From an uncultured Alphaproteobacteria bacterium (GTDB taxonomy: Bacteria > Pseudomonadota > Alphaproteobacteria > Rhodobacterales > Rhodobacteraceae): DNA of 64,000 bases. How positions within the stretch are numbered: the stretch's first letter is position 1; every line of letters starts with the position of its first letter. Shown piece by piece: positions 52,719-62,216 of this stretch. Below the pieces are notes generated by a model. The model did no database searches, had not been told where the DNA came from, and was given only the letters and a program-made list of their open reading frames with translations. The position numbers were made by a program, and so were the translations under genes. The stretch covers positions 1 to 64,000 of the forward strand of contig CACIAQ010000004.1 in the NCBI GenBank assembly GCA_902584635.1. The letters are read 5' to 3'.

Positions 52719-53657
52719 ATGTTGAATTTTGCATTAATTGGTGCCGCAGGCTACATAGCACCTCGCCATATGGCTGCAATCAAAGCCACTGACAATGGAC
52801 TTGTAGCAGCCTATGATCCCAATGATTCAGTTGGGATTATCGATAGTTACTTTCCGGAGGCGAATTTTTTTACAGAATTTGAGAGGTTTGATAGGTTCAT
52901 TGATAAACATAGGCGTGAAGCAAAAGGAATAAATTTTTTCTCCATATGTTCACCAAATTATCTTCATGATAGCCATATAAGGTTCGCGCTTCGATCTGGT
53001 GCCGACGCTATATGTGAGAAACCACTCGTATTGAATCCCTGGAATATCGATGCATTGGTTGATTATGAGAAAGAAACTGGAAAGAAAGTTAATACAATCT
53101 TACAACTAAGATTGCACCCATCAATAATTGCTTTAAAAAAAACCGTTGAAAAATCGCCTTTGAAGGAAAAATTTGATATCGACCTTACATATATAACTTC
53201 AAGAGGGAAATGGTACTTACAAAGCTGGAAAGGAGATGAAAGTAAATCAGGTGGGATTGCCACAAACATTGGGATTCATTTTTTTGATATGTTACATTTT
53301 GTCTTTGGAGACCTACAGGAAAATAAAGTTGCACTTAGGGAAACGACTAAAGCTTCTGGTTATCTTGAATATCAAAATGCAAGAGTTAGGTGGTTCCTTT
53401 CTACAGAGTATTTTGACATACCAAAAAAAATACGCGAAACTGGCGCTCGAACCTACCGATCACTATTGATCAATGGTTCAGAAGTTGAGTTTTCAAACAA
53501 CTTCACTGATTTGCATAGAGTAAGTTATGAAGAAATTTTAAACGGTCGTGGATTTGGTTTAATTGAAAATCGTGTTTCAATCGAGACCGTTGTCGCCATT
53601 CGTTCTCAGGCGACTCAGAAATTGAGTGATACCCATCCACTACTACTTGGGAAATGA
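52719..53657 (+). CDS. wlbA: UDP-N-acetylglucosaminuronate 3-oxidase, WlbA/WbpB type
   Basis: About 312 residues of the Gfo/Idh/MocA family. FALIGAAGYIAPRHMAAIK, SVGIIDSYFPEANFFTEFER and ADAICEKPLVLNPWNID are diagnostic of WlbA/WbpB, which oxidises C3 of UDP-GlcNAcA. I start at ATG 52719, where the Rossmann motif begins; an ATG at 52698 and a GTG at 52677 are alternatives. It opens a wlbA-wlbB-wlbC run that builds a 3-amino sugar acid nucleotide for surface polysaccharide. Confidence 0.9.
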   Translation: MLNFALIGAAGYIAPRHMAAIKATDNGLVAAYDPNDSVGIIDSYFPEANFFTEFERFDRFIDKHRREAKGINFFSICSPNYLHDSHIRFALRSGADAICEKPLVLNPWNIDALVDYEKETGKKVNTILQLRLHPSIIALKKTVEKSPLKEKFDIDLTYITSRGKWYLQSWKGDESKSGGIATNIGIHFFDMLHFVFGDLQENKVALRETTKASGYLEYQNARVRWFLSTEYFDIPKKIRETGARTYRSLLINGSEVEFSNNFTDLHRVSYEEILNGRGFGLIENRVSIETVVAIRSQATQKLSDTHPLLLGK

Positions 53658-53668
53658 GGTGGTTTTAG

Positions 53669-54241
53669 ATGATCCATGAAAGTGCAATAATTGATCGTGG
53701 AGCTATTATCGGTGAAGGATCTAGAGTTTGGCATTTTTCACATGTCTGTTCTGGAGCCCATATTGGTAAAAGTGTATCTCTCGGCCAAAATGTTTTTGTA
53801 GGAAACAAGGTTAGGATTGGAAATAACTGCAAAATTCAAAATAACGTAAGCATTTATGACAACATAACAATTGAACATGACGTTTTTTGTGGGCCTTCAG
53901 TAGTTTTTACAAATGTTTATAATCCAAGAGCTTTCATTGATAGAAAAACAGAATACCGCGATACTTTAGTAAAACAAGGTGCTACAATAGGAGCGAACTG
54001 TACCGTGATTTGTGGTATTGAAGTAGGGAAATTTGCTTTTTTGGGCGCTGGGTCAGTTGTAAGAGAAAGTGTGCCGGATTTTGCATTGATCGTTGGCAAT
54101 CCTGGAGAGCAAATTGGTTGGATGAGTGCTCATGGTAAAAGATTAAAACTTCCATTAACTGGAAGTGCGACAGCGATCTGCGAGTATACCGGTGAAATTT
54201 ATAAACTCACTGGGTCAAAAGTGACCCGAAAGGTTGAATGA
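53669..54241 (+). CDS. wlbB: UDP-3-amino-uronate N-acetyltransferase, WlbB/WbpD type
   Basis: 190 residues forming a left-handed beta-helix of hexapeptide repeats ([20 protein letters not shown], then [12 protein letters not shown]). It transfers acetyl from acetyl-CoA to the 3-amino group of the sugar nucleotide. [21 protein letters not shown] is a family landmark. ATGA overlap with the next gene. Confidence 0.9.
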   Translation: MIHESAIIDRGAIIGEGSRVWHFSHVCSGAHIGKSVSLGQNVFVGNKVRIGNNCKIQNNVSIYDNITIEHDVFCGPSVVFTNVYNPRAFIDRKTEYRDTLVKQGATIGANCTVICGIEVGKFAFLGAGSVVRESVPDFALIVGNPGEQIGWMSAHGKRLKLPLTGSATAICEYTGEIYKLTGSKVTRKVE

Positions 54242-55341
54242 CGATGCTTCCGTTCATTGATTTAGCTGCACAACAAGATCGAATTAAAATAAAGATTAAA
54301 ACAAGAATTTCTGCTGTTTTGGCGCACGGAAAGTATATTTTAGGGCCAGAAGTGGCAGAGTTAGAAGAGCGTTTGGAGGATTACACCAAAGCGTCACATT
54401 GCATCACTGTTGCAAATGGGACAGACGCATTGCAGATTGCTCTGATGGCCTTAGGGGTTGGTCCAGGTGATGAAGTTATAACCCCATCATTTTCATATAT
54501 TGCGACCGCTGAAGCTGTGGCCATTCTAGGCGCTGAACCTGTATATGTTGATATAGACTCAGTAACCTATAATTTAGATCCAGTAAAGCTCGAAAGTGTC
54601 ATTACATCAAAGACTAAGGCTATAATTCCAGTATCGCTCTATGGATTCCCTGCTGATTTCGATGCAATTAATAAGGTTGCTAAAAAATATTCAATCCCTG
54701 TGATTGAGGATGGAGCTCAAAGCTTTGGCGCATCTTACAAGGGGCGTAAGTCATGCAATTTAAGCTTAATTGGTTGCACAAGTTTTTTTCCAACTAAACC
54801 TTTGGGTTGCTATGGAGATGGTGGGGCTATTTTTACCTCAAATTCTGAACTAGCAAAATCAATAAAAAAAATAGCTCGCCATGGACAAGAAAAAAAATAC
54901 TATCATACCTGTATTGGGATGAATTCTAGGTTGGATACAATCCAGGCTGCTGTCTTGTTAGCTAAAATCGATATACTTGACGACGAAATTTCTGAGCGAG
55001 AGCAAATTGCTGTCCGATACAATGAAGCGTTTTCAAAATTTGCTAAAATTAAAACACCAGCTTCCATTGAGCGATATTCGTCGGCATGGGCACAATACAC
55101 AGTACGTATAAAAAATAGATCACGTATTCAAGACAAACTGAAGGCACAGGGTATTCCTTCAATGGTTCACTATCCAATGCCTCTTTCCTCTCAACCAGCT
55201 GTCGCAAGGTCTGCGCGTGTTCCAAACAGTGAAATTGCTGCAAGTGAGGTATTGAGCTTGCCGGTCTTTGGTACGTTAATACACAATCAACAGGATAAAA
55301 TAATAAAAGCCATCACAGGCTCACTTGCAAATATGTTTTAG
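54238..55341 (+). CDS. wlbC: UDP-3-oxo-uronate aminotransferase, WlbC/WbpE type
   Basis: 367-residue DegT/DnrJ/EryC1 PLP enzyme. The N-terminus [14 protein letters not shown] and the PLP Lys in [18 protein letters not shown] match WlbC/WbpE, which aminates the 3-oxo intermediate using glutamate. [20 protein letters not shown] binds the cofactor phosphate. With WlbA and WlbB it gives UDP-2,3-diacetamido-2,3-dideoxy-glucuronate. The C6 dehydrogenase that makes the starting uronate (WbpA) is not in the window. Confidence 0.92.
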   Translation: MTMLPFIDLAAQQDRIKIKIKTRISAVLAHGKYILGPEVAELEERLEDYTKASHCITVANGTDALQIALMALGVGPGDEVITPSFSYIATAEAVAILGAEPVYVDIDSVTYNLDPVKLESVITSKTKAIIPVSLYGFPADFDAINKVAKKYSIPVIEDGAQSFGASYKGRKSCNLSLIGCTSFFPTKPLGCYGDGGAIFTSNSELAKSIKKIARHGQEKKYYHTCIGMNSRLDTIQAAVLLAKIDILDDEISEREQIAVRYNEAFSKFAKIKTPASIERYSSAWAQYTVRIKNRSRIQDKLKAQGIPSMVHYPMPLSSQPAVARSARVPNSEIAASEVLSLPVFGTLIHNQQDKIIKAITGSLANMF

Positions 55342-55350
55342 GAGTAAAAT

Positions 55351-56349
55351 ATGGATCTTAGAGGAAAACGATTTATGGTGGTAGGAGGTGCTGGGCTGAT
55401 AGGTTCGCACACTGTAGATCAGTTGTTGAATGAAGACGTGGGGAAAGTGTTAATTTATGATAATTTCACGCGTGGTAGGGAAGAGAATTTAGCGAGTGCG
55501 CTGACAGATCCTAGATGCTCTGTATATGATGTTGGTGGTGATATTCTTCAGACGGATATCTTAAATGCAGCAATGAAAGACAATGCAATTGACGGGGTTT
55601 TTCATTTTGCTGCCTTGTGGTTATTGCAATGTCATGAATTCCCTCGATCTGCATTTAATACCAATGTGATAGGTACATTTAACGTGATGGAAGCTTGTGT
55701 GGCGAACAAAATAGAGCGCTTAGTATGGTCCTCTTCTGCATCAGTGTATGGAGATGCTATTACTGAACCAATGAAAGAAGATCACCCATATAATAACAAA
55801 AATTTCTATGGTGCGACTAAGATTGCTGGGGAAGCAATGATGCGTTCTTTCCATTATCGGTATGGCTTGGACTATGTGGGTCTAAGATACATGAATGTTT
55901 ATGGGCCTCGTCAAGATTATCACGGCGCTTATATCGCAGTTATTATGAAAATGCTAGATGCTATTGACCGAGGTGAGGCCCCGATAATCATGGGAGACGG
56001 CTCGGAGGCTTTTGACTTTGTCGCAGTGGAAGATTGTGCAAAGGCAAACGTGTGTGGCATGTCATCAAACGTAACTGATAAATTTTACAATGTTGGGACA
56101 GGGCATCGTACTACCCTAAAGGAGTTAGCGGAAAAACTTTTGAATTTGACTGGTTTTAACAAAGAGATCCAATACGTTCCGCGTAGTCAGGCAACTCTTG
56201 TAAAGAATAGGATTGGCTGCCCAAAAAAAGCCAAAAAAGAAATTGGCTTTACGGCTAATATTGATTTAGAAGAAGGGTTGAAACGTTTAATCGATTGGCG
56301 GGCCTCTCATGAAAGTGAAGTAGAGGCGCGCAAGCGTTCAGTGAAATAA
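55351..56349 (+). CDS. NAD-dependent sugar-nucleotide epimerase/dehydratase
   Basis: 332-residue extended SDR. Rossmann motif VVGGAGLIGSHTVDQLL, catalytic Ser in WSSSASVYGD and the Tyr-x3-Lys in NFYGATKIAGEA. GRLR-type and MNVYGPRQDYHGAYI nucleotide-sugar contacts follow. It is a UDP-glucose 4-epimerase-like or 4,6-dehydratase-like enzyme; the exact type is not clear. It lies 9 bases after wlbC and 6 bases before a second aminotransferase. Confidence 0.9.
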   Translation: MDLRGKRFMVVGGAGLIGSHTVDQLLNEDVGKVLIYDNFTRGREENLASALTDPRCSVYDVGGDILQTDILNAAMKDNAIDGVFHFAALWLLQCHEFPRSAFNTNVIGTFNVMEACVANKIERLVWSSSASVYGDAITEPMKEDHPYNNKNFYGATKIAGEAMMRSFHYRYGLDYVGLRYMNVYGPRQDYHGAYIAVIMKMLDAIDRGEAPIIMGDGSEAFDFVAVEDCAKANVCGMSSNVTDKFYNVGTGHRTTLKELAEKLLNLTGFNKEIQYVPRSQATLVKNRIGCPKKAKKEIGFTANIDLEEGLKRLIDWRASHESEVEARKRSVK

Positions 56350-56355
56350 ATTAAT

Positions 56356-57534
56356 ATGGCAGACCTGTTTCAACCAATTCCAATAACACGGACATCGCTT
56401 ACGGATAGCGAGATTAATAGCGTTCTTGAGCCTTTGGGTAGCGGCTGGTTAGTGCAAGGACCAAAGGTTGAGGCTTTTGAAAAAAAATGGTCTGAATTTA
56501 CTTTGTCCAAGCATTCACTTGCTGTTACTTCTTGCACGGCTGGTATGCATTTAGCTTTAGCAGCTTTAGGCCTTGGACCAGGTGATGAAGTTATAATACC
56601 AGCGTTTACTTGGATATCTACTGCGAACGTAATTGAGCATCATGGAGCGACACCTATTTTCTGCGACATTAACCTTAAAACTTTTAATATCGATGTCGAA
56701 AAAATTGAATCAAAGTTATCATCGAAGACTGTTGGTATAATGCCTGTACATTTATTTGGTCTTTCAGCAGATATAAACCCAATAATGAAAATTGTGAAAA
56801 AACACAATTTATGGCTCATTGAAGATGCCGCATGCGGGTTTGGAGCTACCTATGATGGAAAGCATGTCGGTCACTTTGGTTCCGCTGGTGTATTCAGCTT
56901 TCACCCTAGGAAGGCTATTACCACTGGCGAAGGAGGTATGGTAACCACTTCAGACACCTCGCTCGCCACAAAAATTCAACAGTTGCGAGATCATGGTGCT
57001 ATGGTTTCAGATTTACAACGTCATTTGGGTCCTCGGCCATATCTTTTGGCTGATCACATATACGCTGGGTACAATCAGCGAATGACTGATATTCAGGGCG
57101 CACTGGGATCGGCTCAAATGGATCGAGCAAAAGATATTATTTTTGAACGCCGAGGTATAGCTAGAATGTTTGACGCTGCTTTTTCTGAAATCGAGCAACT
57201 TCAAACTCCGTTTGTTCACGATAGGTATGGACATGGTTACCAAAGTTATCCCTGTTTATTGAATTTGTCTGGTAATGTTGATGAAATAAATTCTAAAAGG
57301 AATAGCTGGATGGAAATATTGCAGAGCAAAGGCGTTTCCACAAGACCTGCAACGCACGCTGTGCATATGCTTACATATTACTCACAAAAGTATGATCTTA
57401 GACCAGAAGATTTTCCTAATGCTTACAGGGCAAATCACTGTTCAATTTCATTTCCACTTTTTCATGGGATGACTTTAGACGAGCAGGAGCTGGTTATTTC
57501 TACCGTTCAGAGTACAATACCCAAAATAAAGTGA
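56356..57534 (+). CDS. DegT/DnrJ/EryC1 sugar aminotransferase
   Basis: 392 residues. PLP Lys in FSFHPRKAITTGEGGMV, phosphate-binding SCTAGMHLALAALGL and EDAACGFGA with the cofactor Asp. It is not close to the WlbC copy at 54238, so it likely aminates a different sugar, perhaps the product of the preceding epimerase/dehydratase. A 10-base gap separates it from asnB. Confidence 0.92.
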   Translation: MADLFQPIPITRTSLTDSEINSVLEPLGSGWLVQGPKVEAFEKKWSEFTLSKHSLAVTSCTAGMHLALAALGLGPGDEVIIPAFTWISTANVIEHHGATPIFCDINLKTFNIDVEKIESKLSSKTVGIMPVHLFGLSADINPIMKIVKKHNLWLIEDAACGFGATYDGKHVGHFGSAGVFSFHPRKAITTGEGGMVTTSDTSLATKIQQLRDHGAMVSDLQRHLGPRPYLLADHIYAGYNQRMTDIQGALGSAQMDRAKDIIFERRGIARMFDAAFSEIEQLQTPFVHDRYGHGYQSYPCLLNLSGNVDEINSKRNSWMEILQSKGVSTRPATHAVHMLTYYSQKYDLRPEDFPNAYRANHCSISFPLFHGMTLDEQELVISTVQSTIPKIK

Positions 57535-57544
57535 GACCAATAAT

Positions 57545-59425
57545 ATGTGTGGGATAACGGGAATCTTGAATTTGAATGGTAATTCTGTCTCTTCACATAT
57601 TTTGAAGAGAATGAGTGATGCTCTTAATCATCGAGGGCCTGATGGTGCAGGTCAATGGATTGAGCATGAGATCGGACTGGGGCACAGAAGATTATCAGTT
57701 ATAGATTTATCTGATAAAGGTAAACAGCCAATGCACTCTGCTTCAGGTAGATATGTAATAAGTTATAATGGAGAGGTTTATAATTTCTGCGAGCTAAAGA
57801 AAGATTTACAAGATTCAGGCTATAAATTTAAGTCTGCTACGGATACTGAAGTAGTCGTTACGGCAATAGAAAAATGGGGTATTAATGCAATTAGCCGTTT
57901 CAATGGCATGTTTGCCTTCGCTTTATGGGACAAAAAAGAAAGATGTTTAACACTTGGAAGAGATCGATATGGTATAAAGCCACTGTATGTAGCCAGTCAG
58001 AGTGGCATAATTTCTTTTGGTTCAGAACAAAAAGCAATATTAGCTCAGCCTGATTTTAAAAAATCACTAGATTATGAAACTTTGTACGAATATTTAACAT
58101 TCCAAAATATTTTTACAAACCGTACCCTTCTAAAAGGAATATCCTTAATTCCAGCAGGTCATTTTGCTAAAATTTACCTAGGAGATGGATTAAATGCTGA
58201 ACTGAAGCTTACCAAATACTGGGATTATGAATTTAAAGAACCCAGTGGTAAAATTGACAATCGAGAGTATAAAGAGGAACTTCGTCGATTAGTTTTTCAG
58301 GCCGTTAACCGTCAACTATTTAGCGATGTCGCGCTAGGTAGTTATCTTTCCGGTGGAATGGATTCTGGATCTATCAGTGCGATAGCATCGCAATCCATCC
58401 CTAATTTAAGCACCTTTACTTGTGGCTTTGATTTGAGCTCTGCATCAGGGCTGGAACTTGCATATGACGAGCGTTCGCAGGCTGAGGCGATGTCGGCAAA
58501 ATTCAAGACAGAGCATTATGAGATCGTTTTAAAAGCAGGAGACATGGAGAGGTGCTTGCCGCAATTAACTTATCATTTAGAAGAGCCACGAGTAGGGCAA
58601 AGTTATCCAAACTTTTACGCAGCAAAATTAGCTTCAAATTTTGTCAAAGTGGTCATGTCGGGTGCTGGCGGTGATGAATTATTTGGCGGCTACCCATGGC
58701 GTTATTACCGAGCAGTTTCAAACAGCAATTTTGATCAATATATAGAGAGATATTATAATTTCTGGCAAAGACTAACAAATAAAAATGAACGGCAAACTAT
58801 ATTTTTACCCTTAAAAAATGAAATTAAAAATGTGGATCCTATGGCAATTTTTCGTTCAGTTTTTCCTGAGCAGAATAAATCAATTAGTAGACCTGAAGAT
58901 TACATTAACCTTTCTTTTTATTTTGAAGCAAAAACATTTTTGCACGGACTTTTTATTATTGAAGATAAATTATCGATGGCGCACGGACTGGAAACGCGAG
59001 TGCCGTTTATGGATAACGATTTGGTAGATTTTGCTATGGAATGCCCGGTATCTCTTAAATTAAACAATCTAGCAGAAGTTATAAGAATAGATGAAAACGA
59101 AGCGGGTAGAAAAAAAGATAAATATTTTCAAAAAACTTCGGATGGGAAAAAAATTTTAAGAAGTGCAATGTCAGATTTAATGCCAATCGAAATTACCAAT
59201 GCCCCAAAGCAAGGGTTTTCTTCCCCAGATCCTATTTGGTTTAAAGGCGAAAGCATTGACTTCGTAAGGCGTAAACTAATCGACGGTAATGCGGGTATCT
59301 ACAGCTTTCTAGATTATAATGCAGTCAAAAATTTAGTCGATGAGCATTTGTGTGGAAAAAAAAATCGTAGGCTTTTGATATGGTCTCTTTTGAGCCTAGA
59401 AGAATACTTTGAGCAAATCTTTTAG
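57545..59425 (+). CDS. asnB: Glutamine-hydrolysing asparagine synthase (AsnB-like)
   Basis: 626 residues. MCGITGILNLNG begins the Ntn glutaminase domain with Cys2 as nucleophile, then NHRGPDGAGQW, and the synthetase PP-loop is GSYLSGGMDSGSISA. In polysaccharide loci such proteins are often thought to amidate uronic acids rather than make asparagine; here a uronate pathway lies just upstream. The gene follows the aminotransferase by 10 bases. Confidence 0.9.
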   Translation: MCGITGILNLNGNSVSSHILKRMSDALNHRGPDGAGQWIEHEIGLGHRRLSVIDLSDKGKQPMHSASGRYVISYNGEVYNFCELKKDLQDSGYKFKSATDTEVVVTAIEKWGINAISRFNGMFAFALWDKKERCLTLGRDRYGIKPLYVASQSGIISFGSEQKAILAQPDFKKSLDYETLYEYLTFQNIFTNRTLLKGISLIPAGHFAKIYLGDGLNAELKLTKYWDYEFKEPSGKIDNREYKEELRRLVFQAVNRQLFSDVALGSYLSGGMDSGSISAIASQSIPNLSTFTCGFDLSSASGLELAYDERSQAEAMSAKFKTEHYEIVLKAGDMERCLPQLTYHLEEPRVGQSYPNFYAAKLASNFVKVVMSGAGGDELFGGYPWRYYRAVSNSNFDQYIERYYNFWQRLTNKNERQTIFLPLKNEIKNVDPMAIFRSVFPEQNKSISRPEDYINLSFYFEAKTFLHGLFIIEDKLSMAHGLETRVPFMDNDLVDFAMECPVSLKLNNLAEVIRIDENEAGRKKDKYFQKTSDGKKILRSAMSDLMPIEITNAPKQGFSSPDPIWFKGESIDFVRRKLIDGNAGIYSFLDYNAVKNLVDEHLCGKKNRRLLIWSLLSLEEYFEQIF

Positions 59426-59574
59426 TATTCAAATCGTGCGTTGATTTGCCCAATATTTTTTATTAAACTTTGCTGAAGTTAGACCACGCCTGACTGTTTT
59501 TATTTTATAGAAGTCCAAAGGCTAGGAATTAGCAGGCACATAATTGCATTTTTAAAAAGCTTGAGAGAATTATA

Positions 59575-60279
59575 TTGTCTAAAAAATATGCTATAACTTT
59601 TGATATTGATTGGGCCCCTGATTGTGCAATTTTGGAATGTCTTGAGCTTGTTGAAAAAGCAAATCGCAAAGTTACTTTTTTTGCTACCCATAACACTCCC
59701 GTTAATGCTGAAATTATCTCAAGAGGGCATAACTTAGGAATACACCCTAATTTTCTTCCTGGAAGCTCTCAAGGTTCAAATATTAAGGCCATTGTCGCGG
59801 AATGTTTGACTTACGCGCCTGATGCTTGGTGTATGAGGACGCACTCTTTAGTGCAATCTTCGCCTCTTTTACATGAAATATTTTTTAACTTCCCTCAATT
59901 ACTTTTAGACGTATCATTATTTATGCATCGTTCCCCTTTTGCGCATAAAGTTAAGTGGGATTTTGATGGTGTTTCTTTTGATCGTCTACTTTATAATTGG
60001 GAAGACTATTGGCAATTGTTTGCATTTGAGGAAGACAAATACCCAGAGCTGTTTTTTGGTGATCTAACAGTGTTCAATTTTCATCCGATGCATGTGTTCC
60101 TCAACTCGTCAGATGGCAGCGAGTATCGCCAGCTGAAAAAGGAACATATTGGTATATCCCATACTAAGTTAAGTGCTGAAGTTTTAGACAAATATAAAAA
60201 TAGTAGGATAGGAACCCGAAATTACTTAAAAGAAGTTTTGTCATCCGCGAATACTTGCGTAGAATTAGGTGACATATAA
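59575..60279 (+). CDS. Polysaccharide-deacetylase-like protein
   Basis: 234 residues. The NodB-like first motif is ITFDIDWAPD, followed by HNLGIHPNFLPGSS (the metal His pair) and a late VFNFHPMHVFLNSSD. The N-terminal start is TTG with GAGAG upstream; no ATG fits. It probably removes an acetyl group or acts on a sugar in this surface-polysaccharide locus, but the family also holds non-sugar enzymes. It lies 149 bases after asnB, a gap with nothing else recognisable. Confidence 0.75.
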   Translation: MSKKYAITFDIDWAPDCAILECLELVEKANRKVTFFATHNTPVNAEIISRGHNLGIHPNFLPGSSQGSNIKAIVAECLTYAPDAWCMRTHSLVQSSPLLHEIFFNFPQLLLDVSLFMHRSPFAHKVKWDFDGVSFDRLLYNWEDYWQLFAFEEDKYPELFFGDLTVFNFHPMHVFLNSSDGSEYRQLKKEHIGISHTKLSAEVLDKYKNSRIGTRNYLKEVLSSANTCVELGDI

Positions 60280-60436
60280 TATCTTTTTTGAGTTTTATAA
60301 TGAAATGGAAGAAGTTCTGTAAAAATTTTCAAGCTGAAAGAAAAGGTCTAGACTCTCTGAAAGGACTAAGAGATCATGCAGGTACTTTTTTAACCTGGGG
60401 ATAGTAAAGGGTTAGTTGGGTGAGAATAAATAAGAA

Positions 60437-61252
60437 ATGAGTGTAGACCAGTTTCACAAAGAGGTAAGTACAGGAAAACGATTTAAATTTGGTAAGAATT
60501 GGAAAATATTTTTAACAACTATAAATGAAGAACGTATTAAAAAAGCTGAACTTTCTCTTAAAACGATGCTTGACGTAGAAAGCTTAGAGGGAAAATCGTT
60601 TCTAGATATTGGTAGTGGTAGTGGTCTATTTTCATTAGCTGCTAAGAATTTGGGGGCAAAGGTTTTTTCTTTTGATTTTGATGATTTGGCTGTTTGGTGC
60701 ACTTCAGAGTTAAAAAGTAGGTTTTACGAGGCCGATACCTCTTGGACGATAGTACAAGGCTCTGTTTTGGACGACGATTTCTTGGGAACACTTGGGCAAT
60801 ATGATTATGTATATAGCTGGGGTGTTCTTCATCACACTGGTCAAATGTGGAAAGCATTAGATAAAGTTGGGCAATTAGTACGGCCAAATGGTTCGTTATT
60901 TATTGCGCTTTATAACCAACAGCGATTTTTAAGCAGATATTGGGCCTTTGTTAAACGCTCTTACAATAAATTTCCACCAATACGACCATTTTGGATTGTT
61001 CTCCACTTATTGTACCCAACCATACCATCAATCACACTGAGGTATTTTAAGAATAGAAACAAGGAGAGAGGAATGCACGTTTGGTACGATTTGCTGGATT
61101 GGCTTGGTGGCTATCCATTTGAAGTAGCGACTCCAAAAGAGATTTTTAATTTCTATAAATCAAAAGGTTTTATTCTTACAGAGTTAAGAACCGTTGGTGG
61201 AAGTTTAGGTTGTAACGAATTTGTTTTTTGCCGAAGAATATGTGAGTGTTGA
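60437..61252 (+). CDS. Class I SAM-dependent methyltransferase
   Basis: 271 residues. Motif I SFLDIGSGSGLFSLAA and the acidic turn FSFDFDDLAVW, then YVYSWGVLHHTGQMWKAL and LVRPNGSLFIALYNQQ. The part after residue 170 is a substrate-binding extension seen in sugar or lipid methyltransferases in polysaccharide loci. Substrate unknown. Confidence 0.9.
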   Translation: MSVDQFHKEVSTGKRFKFGKNWKIFLTTINEERIKKAELSLKTMLDVESLEGKSFLDIGSGSGLFSLAAKNLGAKVFSFDFDDLAVWCTSELKSRFYEADTSWTIVQGSVLDDDFLGTLGQYDYVYSWGVLHHTGQMWKALDKVGQLVRPNGSLFIALYNQQRFLSRYWAFVKRSYNKFPPIRPFWIVLHLLYPTIPSITLRYFKNRNKERGMHVWYDLLDWLGGYPFEVATPKEIFNFYKSKGFILTELRTVGGSLGCNEFVFCRRICEC

Positions 61253-61289
61253 GTACATATAGTAAAATATTAACAAGAAGTATTTAATA

Positions 61290-62132
61290 ATGAGTGTTAA
61301 AAATCCAAGCAAGCAAGATCTTGATAACTTTTGTAAAAGGTTTGATATTGAAGAGGACATAACGTCTAGTGTTAGCGTACGGTATTTCTTTCATAATGAT
61401 GTAAAGCAGAGACTTGATGAGAGTGGGTATGTAATAATAAAAGATGTTGTCTCAAAGGAAATAATTGAAGAACTTAGAAAATATTGGCTGAACCCAGAAA
61501 CAAAAAAGTCAAAAAATCAATTCCTGTTTTATGGTAGGGATAATTTTCAGTATAATTTTTTTGGAAAATATGTCCGTTATTTTGATTTTTATTGGAATCC
61601 ACCTACGCATAAAAAAAGTTATGATTTATCACTACTTTTGCATTTTGGACGTAATTTAATTACTGGTTTCGATCCCTATGTTGGATTAAGTTTTTCTCCA
61701 AATAAAGAAGCTATTTATCTCGCTTTTACACATTATCCCGCTGGAAGCGGAGCAATGGCAGTTCACGTGGATCCAAATAATTTTTTGCCAATACACTATA
61801 ACCTTCCGCTAACTCACAAAGGGTTAGATTATAAAACAGGAGGTCTTTTTATTTATCAGGATGGGCGAAAAATTGATATAGATTCCCAAATGCAACCGGG
61901 TGACTTACTTCTTTTTTCTGGGAACACCCCACATGAAATTACCCAGATAGGCGGCGAAGGTACACGATCAAGTTTGGGTCGATTACAAATGTTTGCAGTG
62001 CCTGCTTTATTTGGGAAAAAACCTTTTCTTAGTTTAACTAAAAGTATTATTAAGGAACTATATGGCCGAGCTAAATATATGGGATATAGATGGAATATTG
62101 GCTTAAAATCAGATTACAAAAATTTTAGATAA
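61290..62132 (+). CDS. Phytanoyl-CoA dioxygenase-like Fe(II)/2-oxoglutarate oxygenase
   Basis: 280 residues. The iron ligands are read from VHVDPNNFLP (HxD) and NTPHEITQ (distal His); the 2-oxoglutarate Arg is in EGTRSSLGRLQ. DESGYVIIKDVVSKEIIEEL is the usual N-terminal entry of the PhyH family. It may hydroxylate a sugar or lipid part of the surface glycan. An unusual gene for such a locus. Confidence 0.78.
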   Translation: MSVKNPSKQDLDNFCKRFDIEEDITSSVSVRYFFHNDVKQRLDESGYVIIKDVVSKEIIEELRKYWLNPETKKSKNQFLFYGRDNFQYNFFGKYVRYFDFYWNPPTHKKSYDLSLLLHFGRNLITGFDPYVGLSFSPNKEAIYLAFTHYPAGSGAMAVHVDPNNFLPIHYNLPLTHKGLDYKTGGLFIYQDGRKIDIDSQMQPGDLLLFSGNTPHEITQIGGEGTRSSLGRLQMFAVPALFGKKPFLSLTKSIIKELYGRAKYMGYRWNIGLKSDYKNFR

Positions 62133-62216
62133 TAAAGAAATCATTTTATTTATCTATCTAATTAAAGCTAAGGTTTTATTTGTAAAGAGTTAAGATTTGT
62201 TGAAGAAAGGTAAAAA

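Noticed and set aside
60300-60404. A 34-codon frame starting MKWKKFCKNFQAERK between the deacetylase-like gene and the methyltransferase
   Set aside because: No clear ribosome site, no recognisable family and the length is easily reached by chance in this gap; I do not list it as a gene.
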